Of a DNA stretch of 64,000 nucleotides, positions 47,455-56,737 are shown in pieces. Source of the DNA: DATFVA01 sp963721075 (GTDB lineage Bacteria > Bacteroidota > Ignavibacteria > Ignavibacteriales > Ignavibacteriaceae); assembly GCA_963721075.1 (NCBI GenBank), contig CAVRHV010000016.1:121104-185103 (forward strand), given 5' to 3'. Numbering within the stretch: position 1 is the first letter of the stretch; the number at the start of each line of letters is the position of its first letter. The translations under genes were made by a program, and so were the position numbers. Below the pieces are notes generated by a model. It was not told the origin of the DNA. It worked only from the letters and a program-made list of their open reading frames with translations, and did no database searches.

Positions 47455-48638
47455 AAAGTTACGATGTAATTGTTGTGGGAGCGGGTCCCGCCGGAAGCAT
47501 TGCCGCGAGAACTGCTGCAGAAAATGGTGTGTCCGTTCTTCTGCTTGAAAAAGACCGGGACGTTGGCTACCCGGTAAGATGCGGTGAGGCGATCAGTAAA
47601 TACGGACTGGAGGAGTTCATCCAGCCTGATCCCAGATGGATTGCTGCCACAATCAGCAAATTTTCATTTACTGCTCCAGACGGAAATGAAGTTACAATTG
47701 AATTCGGCGACGCCGGTTATGTCCTTGAGCGAAGGATCTTTGATTATGAACTGGCCAGGACAGCAGCCAATGCAGGCGCGAACATTTTAACAAGGGCGTA
47801 TGTGAACGGTTTGCTCTTTACCGACGGGAAAGTAAGCGGTGTAAAATATGAATATAACGGAGAACCAAAGGAAGTATCCGCTAAAGTTGTTATTGCTGCT
47901 GACGGTGTGGAATCGCGGGTAGGCAGATGGGCTGGATTGAAAACACATATAGATTTCCGGGATATGGAAAGCGCTGTGCAGATTACAGCTGCCAATATTC
48001 CGGTAAAAGAGGATACTCTTTACTTTTATTTCGGTCAGGAATATGCACCAAACGGGTACTTCTGGATTTTTCCCAAGGGAGATGGAAAAGCTAATATCGG
48101 ACTGGGGGTGAGCGGACTTATCGGAAAGAAGAAATCAGCGCAATCTTTTCTGAATGACTTTATGAATAAATACTATCCTGAAGCTCCCGTTCTTACAAAA
48201 ATTGCAGGAGGTGTTCCCTGCAGTATTACGCTGCCGAAAATATCAGCGCCGGGAATTATGCTGGCCGGTGACGCGGCAAGACAGGTCAATCCTCTAAGCG
48301 GCGGAGGCATCGCCAGCGGTATGATCGGAGGCAGTATCGCAGGAAGGATAGCTGCCGAGGCTGTTAAAAATAATAAGCCGGATCATATTATGACTTATGA
48401 TAAGGAATGGGCTAAACGATCAGGAAAACGGCATGAGATTTTCGATAGAATAAAGAACGGGATCTATAATTTTTCGGACGATAAATTTAACAGTATTGCA
48501 CGGAGCTTCTCCAAAGTACCATACGAAAAAAGGACGCTGAAAAAATTATTTACCACTGCTCTCGTAAACAATCCTTCCCTCATCCTGGACGTTGCGAAAG
48601 TATTTGTTGAGAAAAACACCAATCCAAAAATCTTCTGA
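47451..48638 (+). CDS. Geranylgeranyl-reductase-family flavoprotein
   Basis: 395 residues. FAD-binding Rossmann motif GAGPAGSIAARTAAE at the N-terminus, RCGEAISKYGLEEF, ADGVESRVGRWAGL and the second FAD motif LAGDAARQVNPLSGGGIASGM. The family hydrogenates isoprenoid chains of lipids, quinones or pigments. With a ferredoxin encoded immediately upstream, it is plausibly a reduced-ferredoxin-dependent isoprenoid (for example menaquinone side-chain) reductase. The substrate is inferred, not shown. Confidence 0.9.
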   Translation: MKSYDVIVVGAGPAGSIAARTAAENGVSVLLLEKDRDVGYPVRCGEAISKYGLEEFIQPDPRWIAATISKFSFTAPDGNEVTIEFGDAGYVLERRIFDYELARTAANAGANILTRAYVNGLLFTDGKVSGVKYEYNGEPKEVSAKVVIAADGVESRVGRWAGLKTHIDFRDMESAVQITAANIPVKEDTLYFYFGQEYAPNGYFWIFPKGDGKANIGLGVSGLIGKKKSAQSFLNDFMNKYYPEAPVLTKIAGGVPCSITLPKISAPGIMLAGDAARQVNPLSGGGIASGMIGGSIAGRIAAEAVKNNKPDHIMTYDKEWAKRSGKRHEIFDRIKNGIYNFSDDKFNSIARSFSKVPYEKRTLKKLFTTALVNNPSLILDVAKVFVEKNTNPKIF

Positions 48639-48976
48639 CTGATTTTTATATCTCATATGCAGTTATACTTCCGGTTGAACTTCAGCTTTAAAAATTATAT
48701 ATATCCTTCAGAAAAAATCATTTATTATAGTAATAAACGATTTGGTACCCCGCCAGTCCTCACTGTTTAATATTTCAACAAAAATGCGCGTTGAACCGTC
48801 TTTGAACCGTCTCTACTCCGGTACAAACACGACATAAATCCGGGCTCATATCGGCAAAAAGGAATGGGAAGAAACTCACTTTCCCGGGAACAGGATAAGA
48901 TTTTCATTGCTTCTTCAGTTTTTTAAAAATATCTTCAATAGGTTAAATAACGGGAATAAATATCCGGGGAAGGATT
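48639..48976. other. Intergenic region without recognised gene
   Basis: 338 bases. It holds a short direct repeat (TTGAACCGTC twice near 48791-48810) and a purine-rich stretch with GGGAAGGATT just before the next start codon. No reading frame of note, terminator or RNA family is recognisable. Confidence 0.35.
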
Positions 48977-49888
48977 ATGTCTCTTACAACATCGCGTACC
49001 AATGAAAATGCTCATGTAAAGATCGATTTTAGTCAGTGCAGCGACTGCGGTCTGTGCTCCTTAGTCTGCAAAGACCTCACCCTGCAGATGAAGAACGGGA
49101 AAATCACCGTAGATGAAAATCCCGTTTTCGGCTGTGTGGGCTGCGCCCAGTGTGTGGCTGTTTGTCCTGAGGACTGTATTGAAGTTGAGGGACGTACAAT
49201 CACCATGGATGACTTTGTACCTCTCCCCGAAGCGAAAACTGCAGCAAATTACGAACAGATTCATTCACTGATGTTCAAAAGGAGAAGCATAAGAGACTTC
49301 AAGGATAAGAAAGTCGAACAGGAAATGATCGATAAGATTCTGAATGCTGCTGTAACATCCCCGATGGGTATACCACCTTCAGATGTGGAAGTGTTGATTT
49401 TCAGGGGTAAGGAGAAAGTTAAAGCATTTTCCTCGGACTTTATAAAATACCTTGAGAGTATCCGCTGGATGTTTTCAAAGTGGACGCTACCCCTGTGGAG
49501 ACCTTTTATTTCCGGTGCCGACTATGAAATGTACAAATCATTCCTGGTTCCTCTAATTGAATTTGTGGTTGAGCGGAATAAAAAGGGAGAGGACTGGCTT
49601 ATGTATAACGCACCCCTTGCATTATACTTCTACGGTTCTCCCTATTCAGACCGTGCCGATCCATATATCCCGGCGACATATGCCATGCTGGCAGCCGAAT
49701 CGCTTGGATTAGGAACCTGTATGATAGGGAGTATACACCCGTTCCTTGAGCACGGAGGGGCCTTACTTAAGAAGAAATATAAGATAGAAAATAACTGTAA
49801 AAGCGGGATTTTCCTTATTATCGGGTATCCTAAAGTGAAATATCATAAAGGTATCAAAAGAACTTTCGCAAAAATCACCGAGGCCTAG
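48977..49888 (+). CDS. Ferredoxin-nitroreductase fusion protein
   Basis: 303 residues. N-terminal 2[4Fe-4S] domain with CSDCGLCSLVCKDL (the second Pro is replaced) and CVGCAQCVAVCPEDCIEV, then an FMN-dependent nitroreductase domain (FKRRSIRDFKDKKV, AAVTSPMGIPPSDVEVLIF, PATYAMLAAESLGLGTCMIGSIHPFLE). Such fusions reduce quinones, flavins or cyclic substrates with electrons from ferredoxin clusters. GGGGAAGGA lies just upstream of the ATG. Substrate unknown. The neighbour upstream is also a ferredoxin-linked redox pair. Confidence 0.92.
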   Translation: MSLTTSRTNENAHVKIDFSQCSDCGLCSLVCKDLTLQMKNGKITVDENPVFGCVGCAQCVAVCPEDCIEVEGRTITMDDFVPLPEAKTAANYEQIHSLMFKRRSIRDFKDKKVEQEMIDKILNAAVTSPMGIPPSDVEVLIFRGKEKVKAFSSDFIKYLESIRWMFSKWTLPLWRPFISGADYEMYKSFLVPLIEFVVERNKKGEDWLMYNAPLALYFYGSPYSDRADPYIPATYAMLAAESLGLGTCMIGSIHPFLEHGGALLKKKYKIENNCKSGIFLIIGYPKVKYHKGIKRTFAKITEA

Positions 49889-49912
49889 GAAATCTCCTTT
49901 CTGCCCTAACGT

Positions 49913-51688
49913 TTATTTTAATAAAATCGCCTTAATTGTTTTTTGATAACTGCCTGCAGTCATTTTTATAAAATAAATTCCCGATGGCAGTTCTCCGTTG
50001 TAATTGTCTTTCCCGTTCCATTGAACTTTGTGTTCTCCGGTGGGAAGTTCTTCCTGGACTAACGATTTTATTTCTTTCCCTAAAATATTATACACTTTAA
50101 TAGAAACTTTTTCCTGACTGGCAAGACTGAATTTGATCTCGGTAACCGGATTAAATGGATTTGGATAATTTTGAAACAATTCGATGCTTTTTATAAAGTT
50201 ATTACTTTCTATAACGTTAGTAGTTGAATCTGGTCTATATATCTGAGTAAAAAAACGAATGTTCCCACTACCACCTTGTTCAACTACTTGATCCATTGAA
50301 ATCATAATATTTTCATCACCTTCATTTAAAAGATCATACACAGTAGCGCCATAATAGACGCTGTTTTGACCGGATAATGATAACTCATTTTGTTTTACAT
50401 AATAAACCTCATAAGTCTGATGATTCTTATCCCCATTAAACTTCAGGATAAGAAAAAAATCATCTATGCAGATCGCAATTTCCTCTATTCCGTCACCGTC
50501 AACATCTATTGCCTGCATTGTACCGGCATAAAAAGATATTACTCCTATAAGATCGATTTTAGCCACTGCTTCATAACTGTTATCACCATCTGTTTCAAAA
50601 ATTGTTATTCTTGTTGTCCCTATTCCGTTATAATAGGCATCACCCAATTCCCAGAATTCAGGCTTCCCGTTTTTGTCAATATCGTTGGACCAGGCATTCA
50701 CATAAGCGTGGTATGTCTCTACCATACCCTGCCAGGTGTTTGTATATTGGTTGTTACCCTGATTTTCCAGCACGTAAACGTGTCCCTGTCCTGTGCCGAA
50801 CACCAAATCAGTTTTACCGTCAAGATCAAAATCACCGACAGAAAAACCCGAATTTGCCCAGGGAGGATTCTCATCATTATCAAATCGGTACACGGAATCG
50901 AAATTGTTAACTATTGGGTTGTACTCAAAGATATTAACATTGGGAGCTGAAAACGGAGCAAATATTAAATCACTAAGACCATCATCATCGAAATCACCGA
51001 ATGTTAAATCATTGATTTGAGATTGGGAGGTATAAGGTTCGAAAATAACATTAAGATTTGTTGCAAATGATTGTGGGGAGGGTTTGGAGAAAAATCTATG
51101 ATGAAAAGGAATACCATAAAATCCCGCAATTGTTAGTATCACCTCAGACTCTCCATCTTGATCTACATCATAAATAGATCTATCTGTTAAAACAGAATCA
51201 TACTGATAAGCGTATTCAAATAAATTTGCACTATTTATTTCATAGATGGTAGTAGGTTCTGGGTCTGTATTTAAGAATTTTCTGGCTCCATACAATTCAA
51301 CTTTCTCATTATCATTAACATCCCCGATCATTAAATGGGAAAATTCAAAGTCAGTCAGTGGCACTTCCTGCCAGTAGGAGTATTTCCGGTAATAAAGAGT
51401 TGTATCAATTGTCCTCAGGTCTATTATGGTGCTGTCGAAATTCGGTGAGTATTTTAATTCAACATCTGCAGGTGATTTATAATCGTTAGTGTTCTTAAAT
51501 AATGTTTTACCGTTTGAATATTGAAGTTGATAGATACCTTTTTCTATTTCTGTCTCTCTAATATTCTCTCTGCTTTTTAGCTGCTGAAGCTTTTCAGTCC
51601 GGTCAGGAAAAAGAGTTTGTGAAAATGATAACTTGCCAATTGCCAGCAAACAAATGAAAAAAACGATAAATAATCTATTTAACATCAT
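49913..51688 (-). CDS. FG-GAP/VCBS-repeat T9SS surface protein
   Basis: 591 residues with a signal peptide (about 1-23). The body has FG-GAP/VCBS-like calcium-binding repeats (GDFDDDGLSDLIFAP, VGDFDLDGKTDLVFG, IDVDGDGIEEIAICID, DQDGESEVILT), as in integrin-type beta-propellers. The C-terminal ~80 residues are a T9SS type A sorting domain (NYPNPFNPVTEIKF ... KVYNILGKEIKSL ... AILLK). Probably a cell-surface adhesion or binding protein. It is convergent with the nitroreductase gene. Confidence 0.88.
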   Translation of the reverse strand: MMLNRLFIVFFICLLAIGKLSFSQTLFPDRTEKLQQLKSRENIRETEIEKGIYQLQYSNGKTLFKNTNDYKSPADVELKYSPNFDSTIIDLRTIDTTLYYRKYSYWQEVPLTDFEFSHLMIGDVNDNEKVELYGARKFLNTDPEPTTIYEINSANLFEYAYQYDSVLTDRSIYDVDQDGESEVILTIAGFYGIPFHHRFFSKPSPQSFATNLNVIFEPYTSQSQINDLTFGDFDDDGLSDLIFAPFSAPNVNIFEYNPIVNNFDSVYRFDNDENPPWANSGFSVGDFDLDGKTDLVFGTGQGHVYVLENQGNNQYTNTWQGMVETYHAYVNAWSNDIDKNGKPEFWELGDAYYNGIGTTRITIFETDGDNSYEAVAKIDLIGVISFYAGTMQAIDVDGDGIEEIAICIDDFFLILKFNGDKNHQTYEVYYVKQNELSLSGQNSVYYGATVYDLLNEGDENIMISMDQVVEQGGSGNIRFFTQIYRPDSTTNVIESNNFIKSIELFQNYPNPFNPVTEIKFSLASQEKVSIKVYNILGKEIKSLVQEELPTGEHKVQWNGKDNYNGELPSGIYFIKMTAGSYQKTIKAILLK

Positions 51689-52314
51689 TATTACCCATAA
51701 AACTTTTATAAAAAGGGAAAGGAATAAACTTAATTTTTATTAAGCTATGTAAAACCGGTTGGGAAATAATTGAGAGTTGGATGCTGCCTATTAAAAGGCA
51801 GTTTGAAAAATCCTTTTTTATATAATATAATCTCCCTGTATGAAGCATTTAGAATCAAATTGTTCGTTGGGAAATTGAGTAAAAGAAATATAAAAAACAG
51901 CATATTTACCCCCCCCCCGTAAAAAGGAGTAAATAATTTTAACCCTGTTCTTTACCAATAACCCCATATAAAACACTATTACTAAATCTAAATGAAAACT
52001 ATTTATTGGATTTTAAGTGTTGTTCAGTTACCCGTTCTATATAAAAAACCCTGTACTTATATATAAGTTGTGTAATAATTTATTTAGAATCAAATTAATT
52101 ATAGCCGTAATTTCATATTTTTGGTTTAAGCTAAATCAATCGATATTGTAATATATTAGGGAGTTAAATAATCAATCCAGACTTATGGCAATAGACTTTT
52201 GACCTAGAACAGCATACGGCTTATTAATTTTTCTGCTGGAGGTATTATTTTTATATTTAAGTTTATTCATTTGTATAATTTGTAATTATAAGACGATAAA
52301 AAAGCAGATTTATT
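51689..52314. other. Long AT-rich divergent intergenic region with a C10 tract
   Basis: 626 bases between two outward-facing genes. It contains a CTGCCT/AGGCAG hairpin (51784-51801), a run of ten C (51909-51918) flanked by TTTAC and GTAAA, and several TTAAT-rich blocks. No open frame or RNA family is recognised. The kinase start is a TTG with no good Shine-Dalgarno. Confidence 0.4.
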
Positions 52315-53808
52315 TTGGAAAAACATACACTTCAAAACCTTCCCGCTGAAATCTTATCCGGAAACTACAGTGAATTTGATGACAGGTTTACCTGGCTTCT
52401 TATCCTGGAAGAAGATAACGAGGAAATAAATTACTCGGAAAATTTATCGGTTGTTACCGGTTACGATCCTTCAGAACTCAAAGGTACACGCGGGAAATGG
52501 TACAACCTGGTTAATGAAGAGGATCTTGAGCTTCTGAGAATGAAATTCAATGATCTTGTTAATAATCCTTCGCTGAATCAGTATACAGCCGACTACAGGA
52601 TAGCCGGTAAGAATAATTCGAGCATCTGGGTCAGGGAATCGGTTCATGCAGAAAGAAATCCTTCAGGAAAACTGAAGAGTGCCTACGGAATTGTTCAGAA
52701 CATTTCCGATCTGAAGAACAGGGAATCGGAGCTTCAGGAAGAGATCAGAAAAATGCAGGATGCGAATTACTCCAAGGATGATTTTATTGCTATCCTGTCA
52801 CATGACCTCCGGTCGCCTTTCACAAGTATCCTCGGCTTCTCTGAGATACTTCTTAACGAACCCAAACTTCCGGAGTCGGAGAAAAACGAATACCTTAACC
52901 TTATCCACACTTCTTCGGTTAAGCAGCTTAAGCTTATTAATAACCTGCTCGACTGGTCGCGATTAAGAACCGGCAGGTCGCATACAGAACTTACAAAGGT
53001 TGATGTAAGAAATGCCGTTTATAATGCGGTTTCATCGCTTACCGGCGAGGCTGTCAGGAAGAACATTGAGATCAGAGTTTACGTGCCGGCAGATCTTTAT
53101 ATAGAGGCGGATGAAATACTTTTCTCCAAAGTTGTTCTTAATCTTCTTGAGAATTCTGTAAAGTTTTCTTCGGAAAATAAAAGTATAGATATTAAAACGT
53201 CACCATTTAACGAGAAGTTTGTTGAATTTGTAGTAAGAGACAGGGGAAAAGGTATTCCCGAACCTAACAAGCACAAGCTTTTCCAGATAAACAAGATATT
53301 CTCTACCCAGGGAACCGGCGGTGAAAAGGGAACGGGACTCGGGCTTATTCTCTGCCGCGAGATAATAGAAAAGCACGGCGGAGAAATCTGGTTTTTCTCT
53401 GAATCCGAATCCGGTTCTGAGTTTCATTTCACCTTCCCTTTGTTCAGGGAAAATATTTTAATGGTGGGACTTGAAAACGGTCTTTGCGGGGAAATAAGGA
53501 ACCTGATTGAAGAGATAAGACCTTCTTATACCGTCAGAACTACACCAAACGGATTTGAAGCAGTTGAAGAGATAAAATCAAAGATGCCTTCAACAATACT
53601 CCTGAATGATAAAATGCAGCTTATGGACGGAATCCAGTTCATGGAAATACTGCAGGCGGAAAATCGTACAGCAGGTATACCTGTCTATTTATTTGCTGAT
53701 GATTTGGCAGATCAGACCGTTTCCCGTTATAATAGTCTTGGCGTGAAAAAAATATTAAAGAGATCATTAAAAGGTACTGAACTTAAATCTGAGCTTCAGG
53801 CGATCTGA
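52315..53808 (+). CDS. PAS-histidine kinase with a C-terminal receiver-like domain
   Basis: 497 residues, TTG start. PAS domain (~25-135; NLSVVTGYDPSELKG, PAC-like SAYGIVQNISDLKNRE), a short coiled coil, HisKA with FIAILSHDLRSPFTSILGFSE, HATPase with LLENSVKFSS, DRGKGIPEPNKHKLF and GTGLGLILCREI, then a receiver fold (~380-497). The receiver keeps the central Asp (LLNDKMQLMDG), but the usual acidic pair is VGLENG and the Lys position reads KRS, so phosphotransfer may be altered. No membrane segment, so a cytoplasmic sensor. ugd follows 41 bases later. Confidence 0.9.
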   Translation: MEKHTLQNLPAEILSGNYSEFDDRFTWLLILEEDNEEINYSENLSVVTGYDPSELKGTRGKWYNLVNEEDLELLRMKFNDLVNNPSLNQYTADYRIAGKNNSSIWVRESVHAERNPSGKLKSAYGIVQNISDLKNRESELQEEIRKMQDANYSKDDFIAILSHDLRSPFTSILGFSEILLNEPKLPESEKNEYLNLIHTSSVKQLKLINNLLDWSRLRTGRSHTELTKVDVRNAVYNAVSSLTGEAVRKNIEIRVYVPADLYIEADEILFSKVVLNLLENSVKFSSENKSIDIKTSPFNEKFVEFVVRDRGKGIPEPNKHKLFQINKIFSTQGTGGEKGTGLGLILCREIIEKHGGEIWFFSESESGSEFHFTFPLFRENILMVGLENGLCGEIRNLIEEIRPSYTVRTTPNGFEAVEEIKSKMPSTILLNDKMQLMDGIQFMEILQAENRTAGIPVYLFADDLADQTVSRYNSLGVKKILKRSLKGTELKSELQAI

Positions 53809-53849
53809 ATTATTAAACACAAAACAATTAAGAAAATACGGAGAGTTAA

Positions 53850-55184
53850 TTGAATATAGCTATTGTTGGAACAGGGTATGTAGGACTGGTAACAGGCACC
53901 TGTTTTGCCGAAACCGGTAATACCGTTTATTGTGTAGATATCGATGCTGAAAAAGTTAAAAAATTAAAAAAAGGAATTGTGCCGATTTATGAACCGGGAC
54001 TGGATATACTTATTGACAGGAATACCAAGGTAGGCAGGTTAAAATTTACTACCGAACTTTCCGAAGCAGTTAAACACTCCGCTCTTGTTTTCCTGTGTCT
54101 TCCGACTCCCCAGGATGGTGACGGAAGCGCGGATCTGCAGTATGTACTTAAAGTTGCAGATGATCTGGGCAAAATGTTTAAAGCTGATCCCGGTCTCGGG
54201 TTTAAGGTTATCATAAATAAAAGTACGGTCCCTGTCGGTACCAGCGATAAAGTAAGGAATGCCATCAAGAAGCACGCTCCTGATTTTGATTTTGATGTTG
54301 CCTCAAATCCCGAATTCTTAAGAGAGGGCATGGCTGTAGATGATTTTATGAAACCGGAAAGAGTTGTGGTAGGAACGAGCAATGAAAAGACACGGGATAT
54401 AATGGAGCAGCTTTATGAACCTTTTGTAAGATCGGGCAACCCGATATATTTTATGGACGAGAAGTCGGCCGAGGTAACAAAGTACGCTGCGAATTCATTC
54501 CTTGCAACCAAGATCTCCTTTATGAATGAGATAGCCAACCTTTGTGAGATCACCGGTGCCGAAGTTGATAAGGTGAGGATCGGTGTGGGTTCCGATTCAA
54601 GGATAGGTAAAAGATTTCTGTTCCCGGGAGTCGGCTACGGCGGCTCATGCTTTCCCAAAGACGTCATCGCACTGATAAATACTGCCAAGGAAAATAAATA
54701 TGACTTTAAGATCCTTAAATCTGTTTATGAAATAAATAAGAAACAGATTGTCAGGTTCTTTCAGAAAATAGAGAATCACTATAAGAAAAATCTGTCGGGG
54801 AAAACCTTTGGTATATGGGGACTTTCATTTAAGCCCAACACCGATGATGTTCGCGAGGCCCCTGCTATTGCTCTTATCCAGAACCTGTTGGAAAATAAAG
54901 TTAAAGTAAAGGTATATGACCCGGCGGCTATGGAAACATCCCGAAAGATCCTTAAGGATAAAGTTGAATACTGTAAAACTCCTTATACAGCGCTTGAAGG
55001 AGCAGATGCATTAATTATCGTTACCGAATGGAATGAGTTCAGAACACCGGACTATGAAAAGATCAAGAAATTGCTGAAAAAACCAGTAATTTTTGACGGC
55101 CGGAATCTTTATGATTTATCGAAGATGGAGGAGATGGGATTCACATATTATTCTATCGGAAGAAAAGCAATAATAAGTGAATAA
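53850..55184 (+). CDS. ugd: UDP-glucose 6-dehydrogenase
   Basis: 444 residues, TTG start with GGAGAG upstream. N-terminal NAD-binding domain (GTGYVGLVTGTCFAE), central helix and the catalytic region GVGYGGSCFPKDVIAL with the nucleophile Cys, and a C-terminal UDP-binding domain (FGIWGLSFKPNTDDVREAPA, VYDPAA, TEWNEFR). It oxidises UDP-glucose to UDP-glucuronate for surface polysaccharides. The next gene, immediately adjacent, is a NusG-like antiterminator of the kind that controls polysaccharide operons. Confidence 0.96.
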   Translation: MNIAIVGTGYVGLVTGTCFAETGNTVYCVDIDAEKVKKLKKGIVPIYEPGLDILIDRNTKVGRLKFTTELSEAVKHSALVFLCLPTPQDGDGSADLQYVLKVADDLGKMFKADPGLGFKVIINKSTVPVGTSDKVRNAIKKHAPDFDFDVASNPEFLREGMAVDDFMKPERVVVGTSNEKTRDIMEQLYEPFVRSGNPIYFMDEKSAEVTKYAANSFLATKISFMNEIANLCEITGAEVDKVRIGVGSDSRIGKRFLFPGVGYGGSCFPKDVIALINTAKENKYDFKILKSVYEINKKQIVRFFQKIENHYKKNLSGKTFGIWGLSFKPNTDDVREAPAIALIQNLLENKVKVKVYDPAAMETSRKILKDKVEYCKTPYTALEGADALIIVTEWNEFRTPDYEKIKKLLKKPVIFDGRNLYDLSKMEEMGFTYYSIGRKAIISE

Positions 55185-55709
55185 ATGTTAATGGACGATA
55201 CCAGGGAAATCAGCATAAAATCCTGGTTTGCTCTTTACACAAAGCCCAGGAGTGAGTTTAAAGCAGCCGAACAGCTGGAGGCGAACGGAATAAATCATTA
55301 TCTTCCGACTGTCACGAAGTTGAAACAATGGAGCGACCGTAAAAAGAAAATTACAGAACCGGTTATACGGGGATATATATTCATTAAGGCCGATGAAAAA
55401 GAAAGACTGTTATCTCTCGAACAATACTCGATAGTAAGATGTGTAACCGAGAGAGGGAGACCTGCGGTGATACCGGAATGGCAGATTGACAATCTTAAGA
55501 AAATGCTTGAGTATGATGGAGATTTTTATGTGATGAATGGTCTGGTTCCCGGCAAGAGGGTCAGGATCAAAGAAGGACCATTTGCCGGTGTTGAAGGTAC
55601 TTACCGGGAGAGTGAGAACGATAAAACAATTGCTGTTGCGATAGAACTGCTTAATCGTTCCGTAATTGCTCATCTCCCCAGAGAGAGTGTTATAGAAGTT
55701 ATTAAATAA
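55185..55709 (+). CDS. NusG-family UpxY/RfaH-like antiterminator
   Basis: 174 residues; the ATG follows the ugd stop without a gap (a second Met three codons in is possible). NGN domain (WFALYTKPRSEFKAAEQLEANGINHYLPTVTK ... EPVIRGYIFIKADE) and a C-terminal KOW (VPGKRVRIKEGPFAGVEGTY). This is a specialised NusG paralogue like UpxY, which allows transcription through long polysaccharide operons in Bacteroidota. Linked to ugd, but the polysaccharide genes it might control are not in this window. Confidence 0.9.
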   Translation: MLMDDTREISIKSWFALYTKPRSEFKAAEQLEANGINHYLPTVTKLKQWSDRKKKITEPVIRGYIFIKADEKERLLSLEQYSIVRCVTERGRPAVIPEWQIDNLKKMLEYDGDFYVMNGLVPGKRVRIKEGPFAGVEGTYRESENDKTIAVAIELLNRSVIAHLPRESVIEVIK

Positions 55710-55727
55710 TAATTGCAGCGTTCGCAA

Positions 55728-56723
55728 ATGCTCAATCAGAAAGAATTAAACCGGTTAAAAAAAGGGGATACACTCAATCATTTTTTAATTGTGCGGAAAA
55801 GCGAGATCCGCCTTACCAAGGCCAACAAACAATACCTTTTCCTTGAAATCGGGGATAAAACCCTCACGCTTAACGCAAATATGTGGGACAATTTCGAGGA
55901 CATCTCAGATTATATAGGAACTGGTACAGTTGTTAAAGTAGCCGGATTTATAGATGAGTTCATGGGAAATCCCCAGATCAAAATAACTTCTATAAGACCT
56001 GCTGCCCCTTCGGACGGCATAAATGCCAGCGACTTTCTGGCTCATTCACAGAGAGATCTGCAGGAAATGAAAGATGAATTCTCTGCCAGGATGAACAAGA
56101 TTAATAATCAATACCTTCGTCAGCTTATGGAAATAGTTTTCCAGGGCGAACGGTTCGAAAAATTTATAAATGTACCTGCCGGAAAATCGTGGCACCATTC
56201 ATATATCCATGGCCTGCTGGAGCACACTCTTGAGATAATAAGGATATGCGACCTTATGTGCGATATCCACCCGCAAATAAACCGGGATATTCTTATCTGC
56301 GGTGCGATGCTGCACGACTTCGGCAAGACGGAGGAGCTTAGCTACGAACCTGTATTTGATTATACCGATAAAGGCAAGCTGCTGGGGCACATCGTAATTT
56401 CAGCAATGCTGGTAAATGAAGAATCTAAAAAGATAAAAGACTTTCCGGAAGACCTGAAGGACTGTCTTATACACGTAATTTTAAGTCACCAGGGAAAGCT
56501 TGAGTTTGCTTCCCCTGTAGTTCCCAAAACCCTTGAAGCTATCACTCTATATCAGGCGGATGAACTTAGTGCCAAAGTAAATGCATATAAAAATGCAATA
56601 CTTAACGATCAGAAGACTGACAGTAAGTGGACTAAGTACATCAGTCTCGTCTCCACAGAACTCTTCAATCACGGAATTTCTCCCGATATTGATGAAGAGA
56701 TCAGCAAATCACTTTTCGACTAA
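55728..56723 (+). CDS. YhaM-like 3'-5' exoribonuclease, OB-HD protein
   Basis: 331 residues from the ATG at 55728; a TTG at 55713 would extend it by five residues. N-terminal OB fold (KSEIRLTKANKQYLFLEIGDKTLTLNANMWDN) and an HD-domain nuclease (HHSYIHGLLEHTLEIIRICDLM, MLHDFGKTEELSYEP, LSHQGKLEFASPVVPKTLEAIT). YhaM enzymes trim RNA or single-stranded DNA from the 3' end with metal ions. It lies in a run of plus-strand genes and is 18 bases after the NusG-like gene. Confidence 0.9.
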   Translation: MLNQKELNRLKKGDTLNHFLIVRKSEIRLTKANKQYLFLEIGDKTLTLNANMWDNFEDISDYIGTGTVVKVAGFIDEFMGNPQIKITSIRPAAPSDGINASDFLAHSQRDLQEMKDEFSARMNKINNQYLRQLMEIVFQGERFEKFINVPAGKSWHHSYIHGLLEHTLEIIRICDLMCDIHPQINRDILICGAMLHDFGKTEELSYEPVFDYTDKGKLLGHIVISAMLVNEESKKIKDFPEDLKDCLIHVILSHQGKLEFASPVVPKTLEAITLYQADELSAKVNAYKNAILNDQKTDSKWTKYISLVSTELFNHGISPDIDEEISKSLFD

Positions 56724-56737
56724 TTGAAAGGACTGCC

